Of a DNA stretch of 11,637 nucleotides, positions 1-5,913 are shown one piece after another. How positions within the stretch are numbered: position 1 is the stretch's first letter; each line of letters begins with the position of its first letter. This stretch comes from an uncultured Pelagibacteraceae bacterium (GTDB lineage: Bacteria > Pseudomonadota > Alphaproteobacteria > Pelagibacterales > Pelagibacteraceae): contig CACLNK010000034.1 of the NCBI GenBank assembly GCA_902608305.1, forward strand, positions 1 through 11,637. Reading direction: 5' to 3'. Made by a program: the position numbers and the translations under genes. A model generated the notes under the pieces. That model worked only from the letters and a program-made list of their open reading frames with translations. It made no database searches and had not been told where the DNA came from.

Positions 1-416
1 TTTTTTAAAGCTAAAATAATCGAAGAAACAACACCTCCAGCTCCTAAAATAAATACTTTTTTATTTTTTACATTATAATTAATGCGTTTCAACCCAAGTT
101 CAAATCCGGCTATATCTGTGTTGTGTCCAATAACTTTGTTCTTTTCTTTATAGATTGTATTTACAGATTGAGCTTCATTTGCAAGAGGAGTTAATTGATC
201 AAGATAAGGAATAACAGATTTTTTGAATGGGACAGTTACATTTATTCCATCAATTTCTCCATTTCTAACTTTAAGAATTGTGCCTTCGACATCATTCTCG
301 TTAAGTTGTTTTTTGTCATAAATCGCATCTATATTATTTTTCTTGATCCAATAATTGTGTAGTTTGGGTGATAAAGAATGTTCAATCGGATTTCCAATAA
401 CTAAATATTTTTTCAT
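1..416 (-). CDS. aroE: Shikimate dehydrogenase (NADP+), N-terminal 138 residues, cut by window edge
   Basis: AroE reduces 3-dehydroshikimate to shikimate with NADPH in the cytoplasm, the fourth step of the chorismate (aromatic amino acid) pathway. Translating leftward from the ATG at 416-414 gives an intact frame to the window edge. The shikimate-binding motif GNPIEHSLSPKLHN is at residues 8-21. NVTVPFK (59-65) carries the catalytic lysine K65, and GHNTD (97-101) carries the partner aspartate D101. The dinucleotide-binding glycine motif GAGG begins at residue 125. The C-terminal half is missing because the window ends; the family is usually about 270-290 residues. Its ATG overlaps the stop codon of maf (ATGA on the minus strand), so it is probably translationally coupled at the end of a ppsR-maf-aroE operon. 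In related alphaproteobacteria coaE and dnaQ often follow; that cannot be seen here. Confidence 0.95.
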   Translation of the reverse strand, partial: MKKYLVIGNPIEHSLSPKLHNYWIKKNNIDAIYDKKQLNENDVEGTILKVRNGEIDGINVTVPFKKSVIPYLDQLTPLANEAQSVNTIYKEKNKVIGHNTDIAGFELGLKRINYNVKNKKVFILGAGGVVSSIILALK

Positions 417-1000
417 TTAATTATACTTAAATATTTTTTTATTTGTTTAATGGGTAGGCCCATAATTGTGTTTTCGTCTCCTTCTATTTTTGAAAATAAA
501 GATCTTCCCTCACCTTCAATTTGGTAAACATTATAAGCATATAATTCTTCGTCTCTGATTTTTGCTAAATATAATCTTAATTCATTAGTGTTCATTTGTT
601 TCATCGTTAGCTCGGCTTTATCTGTAAAATTCCATATCATTGATCCATTTTTAGATATACAAACAGAACTAATTAAATAATGTTTTTGTCCATTTAATTT
701 TTTAAGTATAGCCAAAGCTTCATTTCTATTTGATGGTTTCGAAATAATTTTTCCATTTAAATCTATAATACTGTCTGCTCCTAATACTAGTTCTCCATTT
801 TTTTTTTGACTAACTTTGTTTGCCTTTAATTCTGCTAAATTTTTTGAAATAATAGTTGGTAATGCTCCCTCTTTTAATAAACTGTCTTTTACTAGATCTT
901 CATCAATGTTGGCTGGTTCAACAATACAATTAATTCCATTTTCTTCTAAAATTTTTTTTCTAACCTTGCTTTTTGAGGCAAGAATTATTTTTTTAATCAT
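413..1000 (-). CDS. maf: Maf-family nucleotide pyrophosphatase
   Basis: A 195-residue Maf/HAM1-type protein. The family hydrolyses non-canonical or modified nucleoside triphosphates to monophosphate and PPi (house-cleaning; members prefer dTTP/UTP or m7GTP), and some members affect septation. Seen in the sequence: an N-terminal LASKSKVRKKIL motif (residues 7-18, a variant of the usual ASxSPRR phosphate-binding motif), GADSII (74-79) with the probable catalytic aspartate D76, a KPSNRNEA segment (88-95), and the C-terminal AYNVYQIEGEG...GLP region (155-183). Length is normal. The substrate subclass cannot be decided by eye, since the sequence matches neither the dTTP/UTP nor the m7GTP type cleanly. 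Its ATG overlaps the end of ppsR by 8 bp (ATGATTAA on the minus strand), and its TGA overlaps the start of aroE, so it is the middle gene of a tightly packed operon. Confidence 0.92.
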   Translation of the reverse strand: MIKKIILASKSKVRKKILEENGINCIVEPANIDEDLVKDSLLKEGALPTIISKNLAELKANKVSQKKNGELVLGADSIIDLNGKIISKPSNRNEALAILKKLNGQKHYLISSVCISKNGSMIWNFTDKAELTMKQMNTNELRLYLAKIRDEELYAYNVYQIEGEGRSLFSKIEGDENTIMGLPIKQIKKYLSIIK

Positions 1001-1817
1001 TATTTTTTGAAATTTTATAAATTTTTATTACTGATGCTGCTGTTTCTTCAACAGACTTTCTTGTAACATCCACTGTCGGCCAATTATATTTTTTAAACAA
1101 TTTTTTTGCCTCTTCAACCTCTTTAGAAATTTTTTCAATATTTATATAAGATGTTGCTTCGTTTTCTTTTAGAGAATTTATTCTATTTCTTCTAATATCC
1201 ACTAATCTTTCAGGTTCAGTAGTAAGACCAATGACACATGTTAGCTTGGGATTTGTTTTAAGTATATCGGGTAAAGAATCTTGATTAACTAACGGTATAT
1301 TGGAAGTTTTATAACCTCTATTGGCTAAATATATAGATGTTGGGGTTTTACTAGTACGACTAACTCCTAATAAAATTATATCTGATTTTTTTATATCGTT
1401 TATTAAGTTTCCATCATCATGATTCATAGTAAATTGTATGGCTTCAATTCTCTCATAATATTCTTCATTCATAATATGTTGCCCACTAGGTATATGGGAT
1501 GCTTTTTGATTAAGTAATTTCGAAAAAGATAAAATAAGATCTCCTAAAACCCCAAAACAAGGTATTTTTTCTTTTTCACTTTCTGTATTTAAAAATTTGG
1601 CAAGTTTAACATCAACAATTGTATATAAAATAATAGGATTTTTTTTTTTTTTACAAATATCAATAATTTTTAAAACTTGATTTTTGGTTCTAGTGAAAGA
1701 ATATTGATTAATTTTATATTTAGTGTTTTTAAATTGTGCTTTTAGAGCTAAAAATATTCTATCTAGAGTTTCTCCTGTTGAATCCGAAACTAAGCAAACT
1801 TCATATGTATTATTCAT
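993..1817 (-). CDS. ppsR: Pyruvate,phosphate dikinase / PEP synthase regulatory protein (DUF299 family; RP001 family)
   Basis: A 274-residue DUF299 protein. The family consists of bifunctional ADP-dependent kinase / Pi-dependent pyrophosphorylase enzymes that switch pyruvate,phosphate dikinase (PDRP) or PEP synthase (PSRP) off and on by reversible threonine phosphorylation. Seen: the N-terminal LVSDSTGET motif (residues 9-17), the P-loop GVSRTSKT (151-158) followed by PTSIYLANRGYK, and the EPERL...RR region (201-210). Which target enzyme applies is unknown, because neither dikinase nor synthase is in the window; the dikinase is the commoner partner in alphaproteobacteria. It is the first gene of the leftward ppsR-maf-aroE operon and is divergent from hemE across the presumed replication origin. 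From memory, Rickettsia RP001, next to the Rickettsia and Caulobacter origins, is of this family. Codons 56-60 contain a run of 14 A. Confidence 0.93.
   Translation of the reverse strand: MNNTYEVCLVSDSTGETLDRIFLALKAQFKNTKYKINQYSFTRTKNQVLKIIDICKKKKNPIILYTIVDVKLAKFLNTESEKEKIPCFGVLGDLILSFSKLLNQKASHIPSGQHIMNEEYYERIEAIQFTMNHDDGNLINDIKKSDIILLGVSRTSKTPTSIYLANRGYKTSNIPLVNQDSLPDILKTNPKLTCVIGLTTEPERLVDIRRNRINSLKENEATSYINIEKISKEVEEAKKLFKKYNWPTVDVTRKSVEETAASVIKIYKISKNND
1639..1652 (-). repeat. 14-base homopolymer (poly-A on the coding strand) inside ppsR
   Basis: The plus strand has 14 consecutive T, so the ppsR coding strand reads 14 A. They encode four lysines and part of an asparagine (residues 56-60 region, CKKKKNP). 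The frame is intact as given. Runs this long favour polymerase slippage during replication or transcription, and sequencing length errors. Confidence 0.9.
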
Positions 1818-1818
1818 A
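1810..1818 (+). promoter_or_regulatory. Weak DnaA-box-like site
   Basis: TTATTCATA matches TTATNCACA at 8 of 9 positions. It overlaps the ppsR start codon, so DnaA bound here could affect ppsR. Chance occurrence is quite possible. Confidence 0.3.
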
Positions 1819-1825
1819 AATAAAT

Positions 1826-1834
1826 TGTTTATAA
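1826..1834 (-). promoter_or_regulatory. Weak DnaA-box-like site / TTATWAACA repeat copy
   Basis: On the minus strand it reads TTATAAACA, 8 of 9 to TTATNCACA. It shares TTATWAACAA with the plus-strand site at 1904-1913, and it overlaps the possible ppsR -10 element. Confidence 0.3.
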
Positions 1835-1855
1835 CCTTAGAATTATTAATCTTAA
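1828..1855 (-). promoter_or_regulatory. Possible sigma70-type promoter of the ppsR-maf-aroE operon
   Basis: On the minus strand TTAAGA (1855-1850) and TATAAA (1833-1828) are separated by 16 nt, matching -35/-10 consensus at 4/6 and 5/6. The predicted start lies only a few bases before the ppsR ATG at 1817, so the leader would be very short. AT-rich DNA yields many such matches, hence the low confidence. Confidence 0.3.
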
Positions 1856-1902
1856 TGTATATAAATCTAAATACTGTTGTTTTTTAGGTGTAAAAACCTT
1901 TA

Positions 1903-1954
1903 TTTATTAACAATATTACACATGTTAATTATTAATATACAGTTTATTAAACAA
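1903..1954 (+). repeat. Direct repeat TTTATTAA(A)CAA, two copies 40 bp apart
   Basis: TTTATTAACAA at 1903-1913 and TTTATTAAACAA at 1943-1954 differ by one inserted A and start 40 bp apart. A related copy, TTATAAACAA, is on the minus strand at 1834-1825. Such spaced short repeats are typical of origin iterons, but the base composition makes chance a real alternative. Confidence 0.4.
1906..1929. repeat. 7-bp inverted repeat in the origin candidate
   Basis: ATTAACA at 1906-1912 is the exact reverse complement of TGTTAAT at 1923-1929, with a 10-nt spacer. It lies at the left edge of the most AT-rich part of the ppsR-hemE gap. It could be a protein-binding dyad rather than a terminator, since it has no GC-rich stem or T tail. 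Confidence 0.5.
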
Positions 1955-2010
1955 ATTAAAATTATAGCTAATAATATATGTATTTATTGTATTTTTTTTA
2001 ATTAAGTAAA

Positions 2011-2019
2011 TGGGGATAA
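2011..2019 (-). promoter_or_regulatory. DnaA-box-like site
   Basis: The minus strand reads TTATCCCCA, differing from the canonical TTATCCACA at one position. Its GGGG run stands out against the AT-rich surroundings, which makes chance less likely than for the other near-matches. Confidence 0.45.
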
Positions 2020-2054
2020 GTATTTAATAAAATGTTTAAAAAAAATAATCTTCT

Positions 2055-2063
2055 TTATTCACA
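2055..2063 (+). promoter_or_regulatory. DnaA box
   Basis: TTATTCACA matches the DnaA box consensus TTATNCACA at all defined positions. It lies 43 bp before the hemE start, and its last six bases (TTCACA) are also the best -35 candidate for hemE. DnaA binding here could therefore repress or time hemE transcription. Confidence 0.55.
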
Positions 2064-2086
2064 TTACCTAATACTAAAACTAAACT
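2058..2086 (+). promoter_or_regulatory. Possible promoter of the hemE-hemH-hemJ operon
   Basis: TTCACA (2058-2063, 5/6 to TTGACA) is followed after 17 nt by TAAACT (2081-2086, 4/6 to TATAAT). A second -10 candidate is TATATT at 2089-2094, which lacks a good -35. Either would leave a leader of about 5-13 nt before the hemE ATG. The -35 overlaps the DnaA box. Confidence 0.35.
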
Positions 2087-2105
2087 TATATATTTAATTA
2101 TTATT

Positions 2106-3110
2106 ATGGCTAATCCTATTTACGATTGTTTAATAAATAAAAAAACAACTAAAAAACCTGTTTGGTTTATGAGGCAGGCTGGTAGGTATTTACCAGAATT
2201 TAAAAAAATTAGAAAATTAAACCCTAATTTTATAAATTTGTGTTTAAATGAAAATCTATCAACCAAAATAACACTTCAACCTTTGGAAAGATTTGATTTA
2301 AGTGCTGCTATTATTTTTTCAGATATCTTAATGGTTCCTTATGGTTTACACCAAAATGTTAATTTTAAAAAAAATTTTGGTCCTGAATTAGGAGATATTA
2401 GCTTAGATAATTTATTAAATATTAAAAAAGAAGAATTTATAACAAAATTAAAACCTATTTATAATTGCATTAAAAAAGTTAAATCAAACAAAATAATGAA
2501 AAATAAAAACTTAATAGGTTTTGTAGGGGCACCCTGGACTTTATTGGTTTATATGATTAATAAAAAATCCCCAAAAAATAAAATTTCTAATAATTTTTTT
2601 GATGATAAAAATTTAATTAATGGAATCTTAAACAAGTTAGAAGAATTTTTGAAAATTCATATTGAAAACCAAATTAATAACGGTGCTGACGTAATACAAA
2701 TTTTTGATAGTTGGGCTGGCTTGATTGATAAAAAAGATCTTACTAATTATGCTTACTTACCAACATTAAATCTTGTAAATTTTATTAAATCAAAAAATAT
2801 ACCTGTTATATGTTTTCCTAGAGGAATTAAAAATTACAAAGAATACAGTGAATTTGTTAAACCCAATGCTATTTCCATAGACTATAAAGTTGATCCACAC
2901 AAAATAAAAAAAGAAATAAAAATACCAGTGCAAGGAGGATTAAACCCAAATATATTATTATCTGATAAAGAAACTATAAAAAAAGAAGCTTTAAATTATT
3001 TAAATTTATTTAAAGATCATCCTTATATTTTTAATTTAGGACACGGAGTTCTACCAGAAACTGATCCAGCAATGATTGATTATTTAGTTAAACTTGTAAA
3101 CGACTATTAA
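2106..3110 (+). CDS. hemE: Uroporphyrinogen decarboxylase
   Basis: HemE decarboxylates the four acetate side chains of uroporphyrinogen III to give coproporphyrinogen III, in the cytoplasm, in heme synthesis. The 334-residue product is of normal length. The first URO-D signature is PVWFMRQAGRYLPEF (residues 18-32), with R23, R27 and the RQAGRY loop that bind substrate carboxylates. The catalytic aspartate is D73 (in FSDIL), the second signature is GFVGAPWTLLVYM (138-150), FDSWAG is at 200-205, and the C-terminal GHGVLPETDP (312-321) carries H313. The ATG at 2106 fits the family's N-terminus; no Shine-Dalgarno sequence is visible. Its TAA directly abuts the hemH ATG with no gap, so the two are surely cotranscribed. 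It borders the presumed origin, as in Caulobacter. The protein is rich in Lys and Asn, as expected for a low-GC genome. Confidence 0.97.
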   Translation: MANPIYDCLINKKTTKKPVWFMRQAGRYLPEFKKIRKLNPNFINLCLNENLSTKITLQPLERFDLSAAIIFSDILMVPYGLHQNVNFKKNFGPELGDISLDNLLNIKKEEFITKLKPIYNCIKKVKSNKIMKNKNLIGFVGAPWTLLVYMINKKSPKNKISNNFFDDKNLINGILNKLEEFLKIHIENQINNGADVIQIFDSWAGLIDKKDLTNYAYLPTLNLVNFIKSKNIPVICFPRGIKNYKEYSEFVKPNAISIDYKVDPHKIKKEIKIPVQGGLNPNILLSDKETIKKEALNYLNLFKDHPYIFNLGHGVLPETDPAMIDYLVKLVNDY

Positions 3111-4127
3111 ATGAAAAAAGCAGTTATATTATTTAATTTAGGAGGACCAGATAAATTAGAAAACGTAGAACCTTTCCTTTTTAATTTATTTAATGACCCT
3201 GCTATTATTAGCATTCCTTCTATTATTAGATATCCACTAGCAAAATTTATTTCCAAAAGAAGAACCCCAATTGCAAAAAATATTTATAAAGAAATAGGAA
3301 ATAAATCCCCAATTCTTGAATTGACACAAAAACAGGCTGAAAGTTTAGAAAACAATTTAATAAAAAGGGGTGATTACAAATGTTTTGTTATAATGAGGTG
3401 TTGGCACCCAAGAGCCTCAGATGTAATTAAAAAAGTAAGAGAATATAATCCAGAGGAAATAATACTTTTACCTTTATATCCCCAATATTCAGCCTCAACT
3501 TCTGGATCTTCAATTAATGAATGGAATAGTTTATGTAAGAAAGAAAATTATAAGGTAAAAACCAAAACTATTTGTTGTTATCCTACAGAAAATAATTTTT
3601 TAGAAGCTCACGCCAACCTTATTAAAAAAACACTAAAAACTTTAGAAAATAAAAACTTTAAATTACTTTTTTCCGCACATGGTTTGCCTGAAAATAAAAT
3701 CAAGAAAGGTGATCCTTATCAATGGCAGGTAGAGAAAACTGTTGAAGGTATAATGTCTAAATTAACCATTGAAAATTTAGATTTTTTAATAAGTTATCAA
3801 AGCCGAGTAGGCCCTTTAAAATGGATTGGACCGTCTACAGATGAAGTGATTATTAAATATTCTAAGGAAAAAAAAGGCATTGTTATAGTCCCTGTGGCCT
3901 TTGTATCAGAACACTCAGAAACGTTGGTAGAATTAGATATTGAATATAAAAAATTAGCAGAAAAAAATGGTTGCAGTTTTTATAAAAGAGTACCAGCATT
4001 AGGGATTGAAGAAAATTTTATTAAAGGACTTACCAAATTAGTTTTACAAAAAGAAACAAAGGGGAATTTTGTATCATCTGTAATGTGCTTAAATAAATTT
4101 ATAAAGTGTCCATGTTTGGAAATATAA
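3111..4127 (+). CDS. hemH: Ferrochelatase
   Basis: HemH inserts Fe2+ into protoporphyrin IX, the last step of protoheme synthesis. The 338-residue product starts MKKAVILFNLGGP, the usual family N-terminus. The signature FSAHGLPENKIKKGDPY spans residues 187-203 and contains the metal-site histidine H190. SYQSRVGPLKWIGPSTDE spans 228-245, and FVSEHSETLVELD (264-276) carries the acidic metal-path residue E270. Three cysteines lie at the extreme C-terminus (C326, C333, C335). Some ferrochelatases, including the Caulobacter enzyme, bind a [2Fe-2S] cluster through C-terminal cysteines, so one is possible here. The gene starts immediately after the hemE stop and is followed after 18 bp by hemJ, giving the last heme steps in one operon next to the origin. 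Confidence 0.97.
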   Translation: MKKAVILFNLGGPDKLENVEPFLFNLFNDPAIISIPSIIRYPLAKFISKRRTPIAKNIYKEIGNKSPILELTQKQAESLENNLIKRGDYKCFVIMRCWHPRASDVIKKVREYNPEEIILLPLYPQYSASTSGSSINEWNSLCKKENYKVKTKTICCYPTENNFLEAHANLIKKTLKTLENKNFKLLFSAHGLPENKIKKGDPYQWQVEKTVEGIMSKLTIENLDFLISYQSRVGPLKWIGPSTDEVIIKYSKEKKGIVIVPVAFVSEHSETLVELDIEYKKLAEKNGCSFYKRVPALGIEENFIKGLTKLVLQKETKGNFVSSVMCLNKFIKCPCLEI

Positions 4128-4145
4128 AAAAACTTTTAGGATAAA

Positions 4146-4580
4146 ATGAATACATATTTATTATTTAAATCAATTCATTTGATAGCAGTTATTTCCTGGA
4201 TGGCCGGTCTTTTATATTTACCCAGAATATTTGTTTATCATGCAGAAAATATAGAAAATATAAATTCTTCTAATATTTTTAAAACAATGGAGAAAAAACT
4301 ATTTTATTACATAATGACACCAGCAATGATTTTATCTTGGATATTTGGGTTAATGCTAATTTTTACATTAGGATTTTCGGTTTTTAATGAACTTTGGATA
4401 CAACTAAAATTGATTTTTGTTATTTTATTGACAATTTATCATTTTTATTTAGGTAAATGTGTTAGTAATTTTGTTATTAATCAAAATAATAGTTCTTCGA
4501 AATTTTATCGAATTATCAACGAAATACCTACAATATTACTAATTATTATTGTTTTTATTGTAGTTTTTAAACCCCTCTAG
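4146..4580 (+). CDS. hemJ: HemJ-type protoporphyrinogen IX oxidase, membrane protein
   Basis: HemJ (UPF0093) oxidises protoporphyrinogen IX to protoporphyrin IX, the step just before ferrochelatase, in bacteria lacking HemG and HemY. The 144-residue product has about four membrane segments (roughly residues 5-25, 54-76, 85-103 and 126-142). It has the family's N-terminal pattern, with H11 in KSIHLIAVISWMAGLLYLPR, R27, and YH at 31-32. K88 and H99 lie in the third segment, and the RIINEIP motif (122-128) precedes the last helix. Conserved His and charged residues bind heme or substrate in this family. A short AGGA (4138-4141) precedes the ATG by 4 nt. The spacing of 18 bp after hemH and the matched function support one hemE-hemH-hemJ operon. 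Together hemJ and hemH supply the last two steps in the order HemJ then HemH. Confidence 0.92.
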   Translation: MNTYLLFKSIHLIAVISWMAGLLYLPRIFVYHAENIENINSSNIFKTMEKKLFYYIMTPAMILSWIFGLMLIFTLGFSVFNELWIQLKLIFVILLTIYHFYLGKCVSNFVINQNNSSSKFYRIINEIPTILLIIIVFIVVFKPL

Positions 4581-4582
4581 GC

Positions 4583-4610
4583 TTGAAAAATGATAAAGAG
4601 TATATATATT
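4583..4610 (+). promoter_or_regulatory. Probable sigma70-type promoter of rho
   Basis: In the 61-bp gap between hemJ and rho, TTGAAA (4583-4588) and TATATT (4605-4610) are separated by 16 nt, each matching consensus well. A shifted -10, TATTAA (4607-4612, 18-nt spacer), is an alternative. Transcription would start about 25 nt before the rho ATG. No intrinsic terminator separates hemJ from rho, so read-through from the heme operon is also likely. Confidence 0.5.
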
Positions 4611-4641
4611 AAATCTATCTAACTAATAACAATCCCACAAC

Positions 4642-5913
4642 ATGAACATACAAGAGTTAAAAAAAAATAGTTCGGAGCAACTCATTTCGCAAGCCGAAGA
4701 GCTTGGGGTTGAAAATGCTAGTACACTTAGAAAACAAGAAATTTTATTTGCTATTTTAAAAAAATTTGCTGAAAAAGGTGAAGAAATTACTGGTAGCGGC
4801 GTTCTTCAAATGCTGCAAGATGGTTTTGGTTTTTTAAGAGCAATGGAGTCAAATTATCTACCTGGTCCAGATGATATTTATATAAGTCCAAGCCAAATAA
4901 GAAGATTTGGTTTAAGAACTGGTGATACTGTTGAAGGACCTGTAAGAGCCCCAAAAGAAGGTGAAAGATATTTTGCGTTACTTCAGGTTAGTAAAATTAA
5001 CTTCGAAGATCCTGAAAAAATGCGTCACAAAATTGCATTTGACAATTTAACGCCGTTATATCCGGATAAGCAATTATTTATGGAAGTAGAGTCTTCAAAA
5101 ACTGAAAAAAAACCTGACTTAACAGCAAGATTAATTGATTTAGTTAGTCCGATTGGAAAAGGACAAAGATCCTTAATTATTTCTCCTCCAAAAGCAGGGA
5201 AGACTATGATTTTACAAAGTATAGCAAATTCAATATCAGCAAATCACCCAGAATGTTATCTGATGGTTTTATTAATTGATGAACGCCCAGAAGAAGTAAC
5301 CGATATGCAAAGAACAGTTAAAGGAGAAGTAATTAGTTCTACTTTTGACGAGCCAGCGCAAAGACACGTTGCAGTAGCCGAGATGGTTATTGAAAAAGCA
5401 AAAAGATTAGCAGAACATAAAAAAGATGTTGTAATTTTATTAGATTCGATAACAAGACTTGGAAGAGCATATAATGCTGTAATACCAAGTTCTGGTAAAG
5501 TTTTAACAGGAGGTGTAGATGCAAACGCACTTCAAAGGCCTAAAAGATTTTTTGGGGCAGCTAGAAATATTGAAGAAGGTGGATCTTTAACTATAATTTC
5601 TACTGCGCTTATTGATACTGGAAGTAGAATGGATGAGGTAATTTTTGAGGAATTTAAGGGAACTGGAAATAGTGAAACTATTTTAGATAGAAAAATTTCA
5701 GATAAAAGAATTTTTCCTGCTATTGATATTACTAGATCAGGGACAAGGCGTGAAGAATTAATTTTTGATAAAGATGATTTACAAAAAATGAATGTTTTAA
5801 GAAGAATTTTATCTCCAATGGGTACAATGGATGCAATTGAATTTTTAAATTCCAAACTAAAGAACACAAAAAGTAATGATGAATTTTTTAGTTCTATGAA
5901 TAAGCCTGCATAA
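4642..5913 (+). CDS. rho: Transcription termination factor Rho
   Basis: Rho is a hexameric RNA-dependent ATPase/helicase that binds nascent untranslated RNA and releases RNA polymerase. The 423-residue product is of standard length. The N-terminal Rho domain is at about 1-45, and the RNA-binding OSB domain with DGFGFLR (60-66) follows. The P-loop PPKAGKT is at 182-188, DERPEEVTDM (213-222) includes the catalytic glutamate, and Walker B VILLD is at 264-268. The secondary RNA-binding Q-loop lies around 284-290 and the GGVDANALQRPKRFFGAARN segment at 290-309. The arginine finger region is within DITRSGTRREE (362-372). It has no large insertions such as those of Actinobacteria. The rho TAA directly abuts the stop codon of the convergent sulfotransferase gene. 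Its sequence is less Lys/Asn-drifted than the neighbours, as expected for a strongly constrained protein. Confidence 0.98.
   Translation: MNIQELKKNSSEQLISQAEELGVENASTLRKQEILFAILKKFAEKGEEITGSGVLQMLQDGFGFLRAMESNYLPGPDDIYISPSQIRRFGLRTGDTVEGPVRAPKEGERYFALLQVSKINFEDPEKMRHKIAFDNLTPLYPDKQLFMEVESSKTEKKPDLTARLIDLVSPIGKGQRSLIISPPKAGKTMILQSIANSISANHPECYLMVLLIDERPEEVTDMQRTVKGEVISSTFDEPAQRHVAVAEMVIEKAKRLAEHKKDVVILLDSITRLGRAYNAVIPSSGKVLTGGVDANALQRPKRFFGAARNIEEGGSLTIISTALIDTGSRMDEVIFEEFKGTGNSETILDRKISDKRIFPAIDITRSGTRREELIFDKDDLQKMNVLRRILSPMGTMDAIEFLNSKLKNTKSNDEFFSSMNKPA

Larger units (their letters stand above)
1818..2105. other. oriC: Putative chromosomal replication origin (oriC) between ppsR and hemE
   Basis: This is the only gene-free stretch near 300 bp in the window. 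It separates divergent ppsR and hemE, the arrangement that flanks Cori in Caulobacter crescentus and the origin proposed in Rickettsia prowazekii. What is seen: extreme AT richness, especially 1921-2010, which could serve as an unwinding element. There is one perfect match to the DnaA box TTATNCACA (2055-2063) and three 8/9 matches (1810-1818, 1826-1834, 2011-2019). A recurring TTATWAACAA motif and a 7-bp inverted repeat (1906-1912 with 1923-1929) are also present. No tRNA, rRNA or convincing small ORF was found in it. The synteny argument is stronger than the boxes, because near-matches arise by chance in DNA this AT-rich. It must also hold the promoters for ppsR and hemE. Confidence 0.7.

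Noticed and set aside
816..1010. 64-codon plus-strand frame over maf
   Set aside because: It is antisense to maf and hydrophobic only because it is the complement of Lys-rich codons.
1886..1899. AGGT/ACCT mini-hairpin with flanking T runs in the ppsR-hemE gap, considered as a terminator
   Set aside because: A four-base stem is too weak, and both flanking genes point away from it, so no transcript would end there.
1903..1970. CtrA-type sites (TTAA-N7-TTAA) in the origin candidate
   Set aside because: TTAA occurs many times, but I found spacings of 3 and 5 rather than a clean 7; TTAA is expected often in such AT-rich DNA.
4561..4600. Possible intrinsic terminator after hemJ
   Set aside because: The CCCCTCTAGG segment offers only a three-base stem with mismatches and no following T run.
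5532..5867. Open frame of 111 codons antisense to rho
   Set aside because: It lies wholly inside the unmistakable rho gene, shows no family motif and has a composition expected from the reverse of conserved Rho codons.
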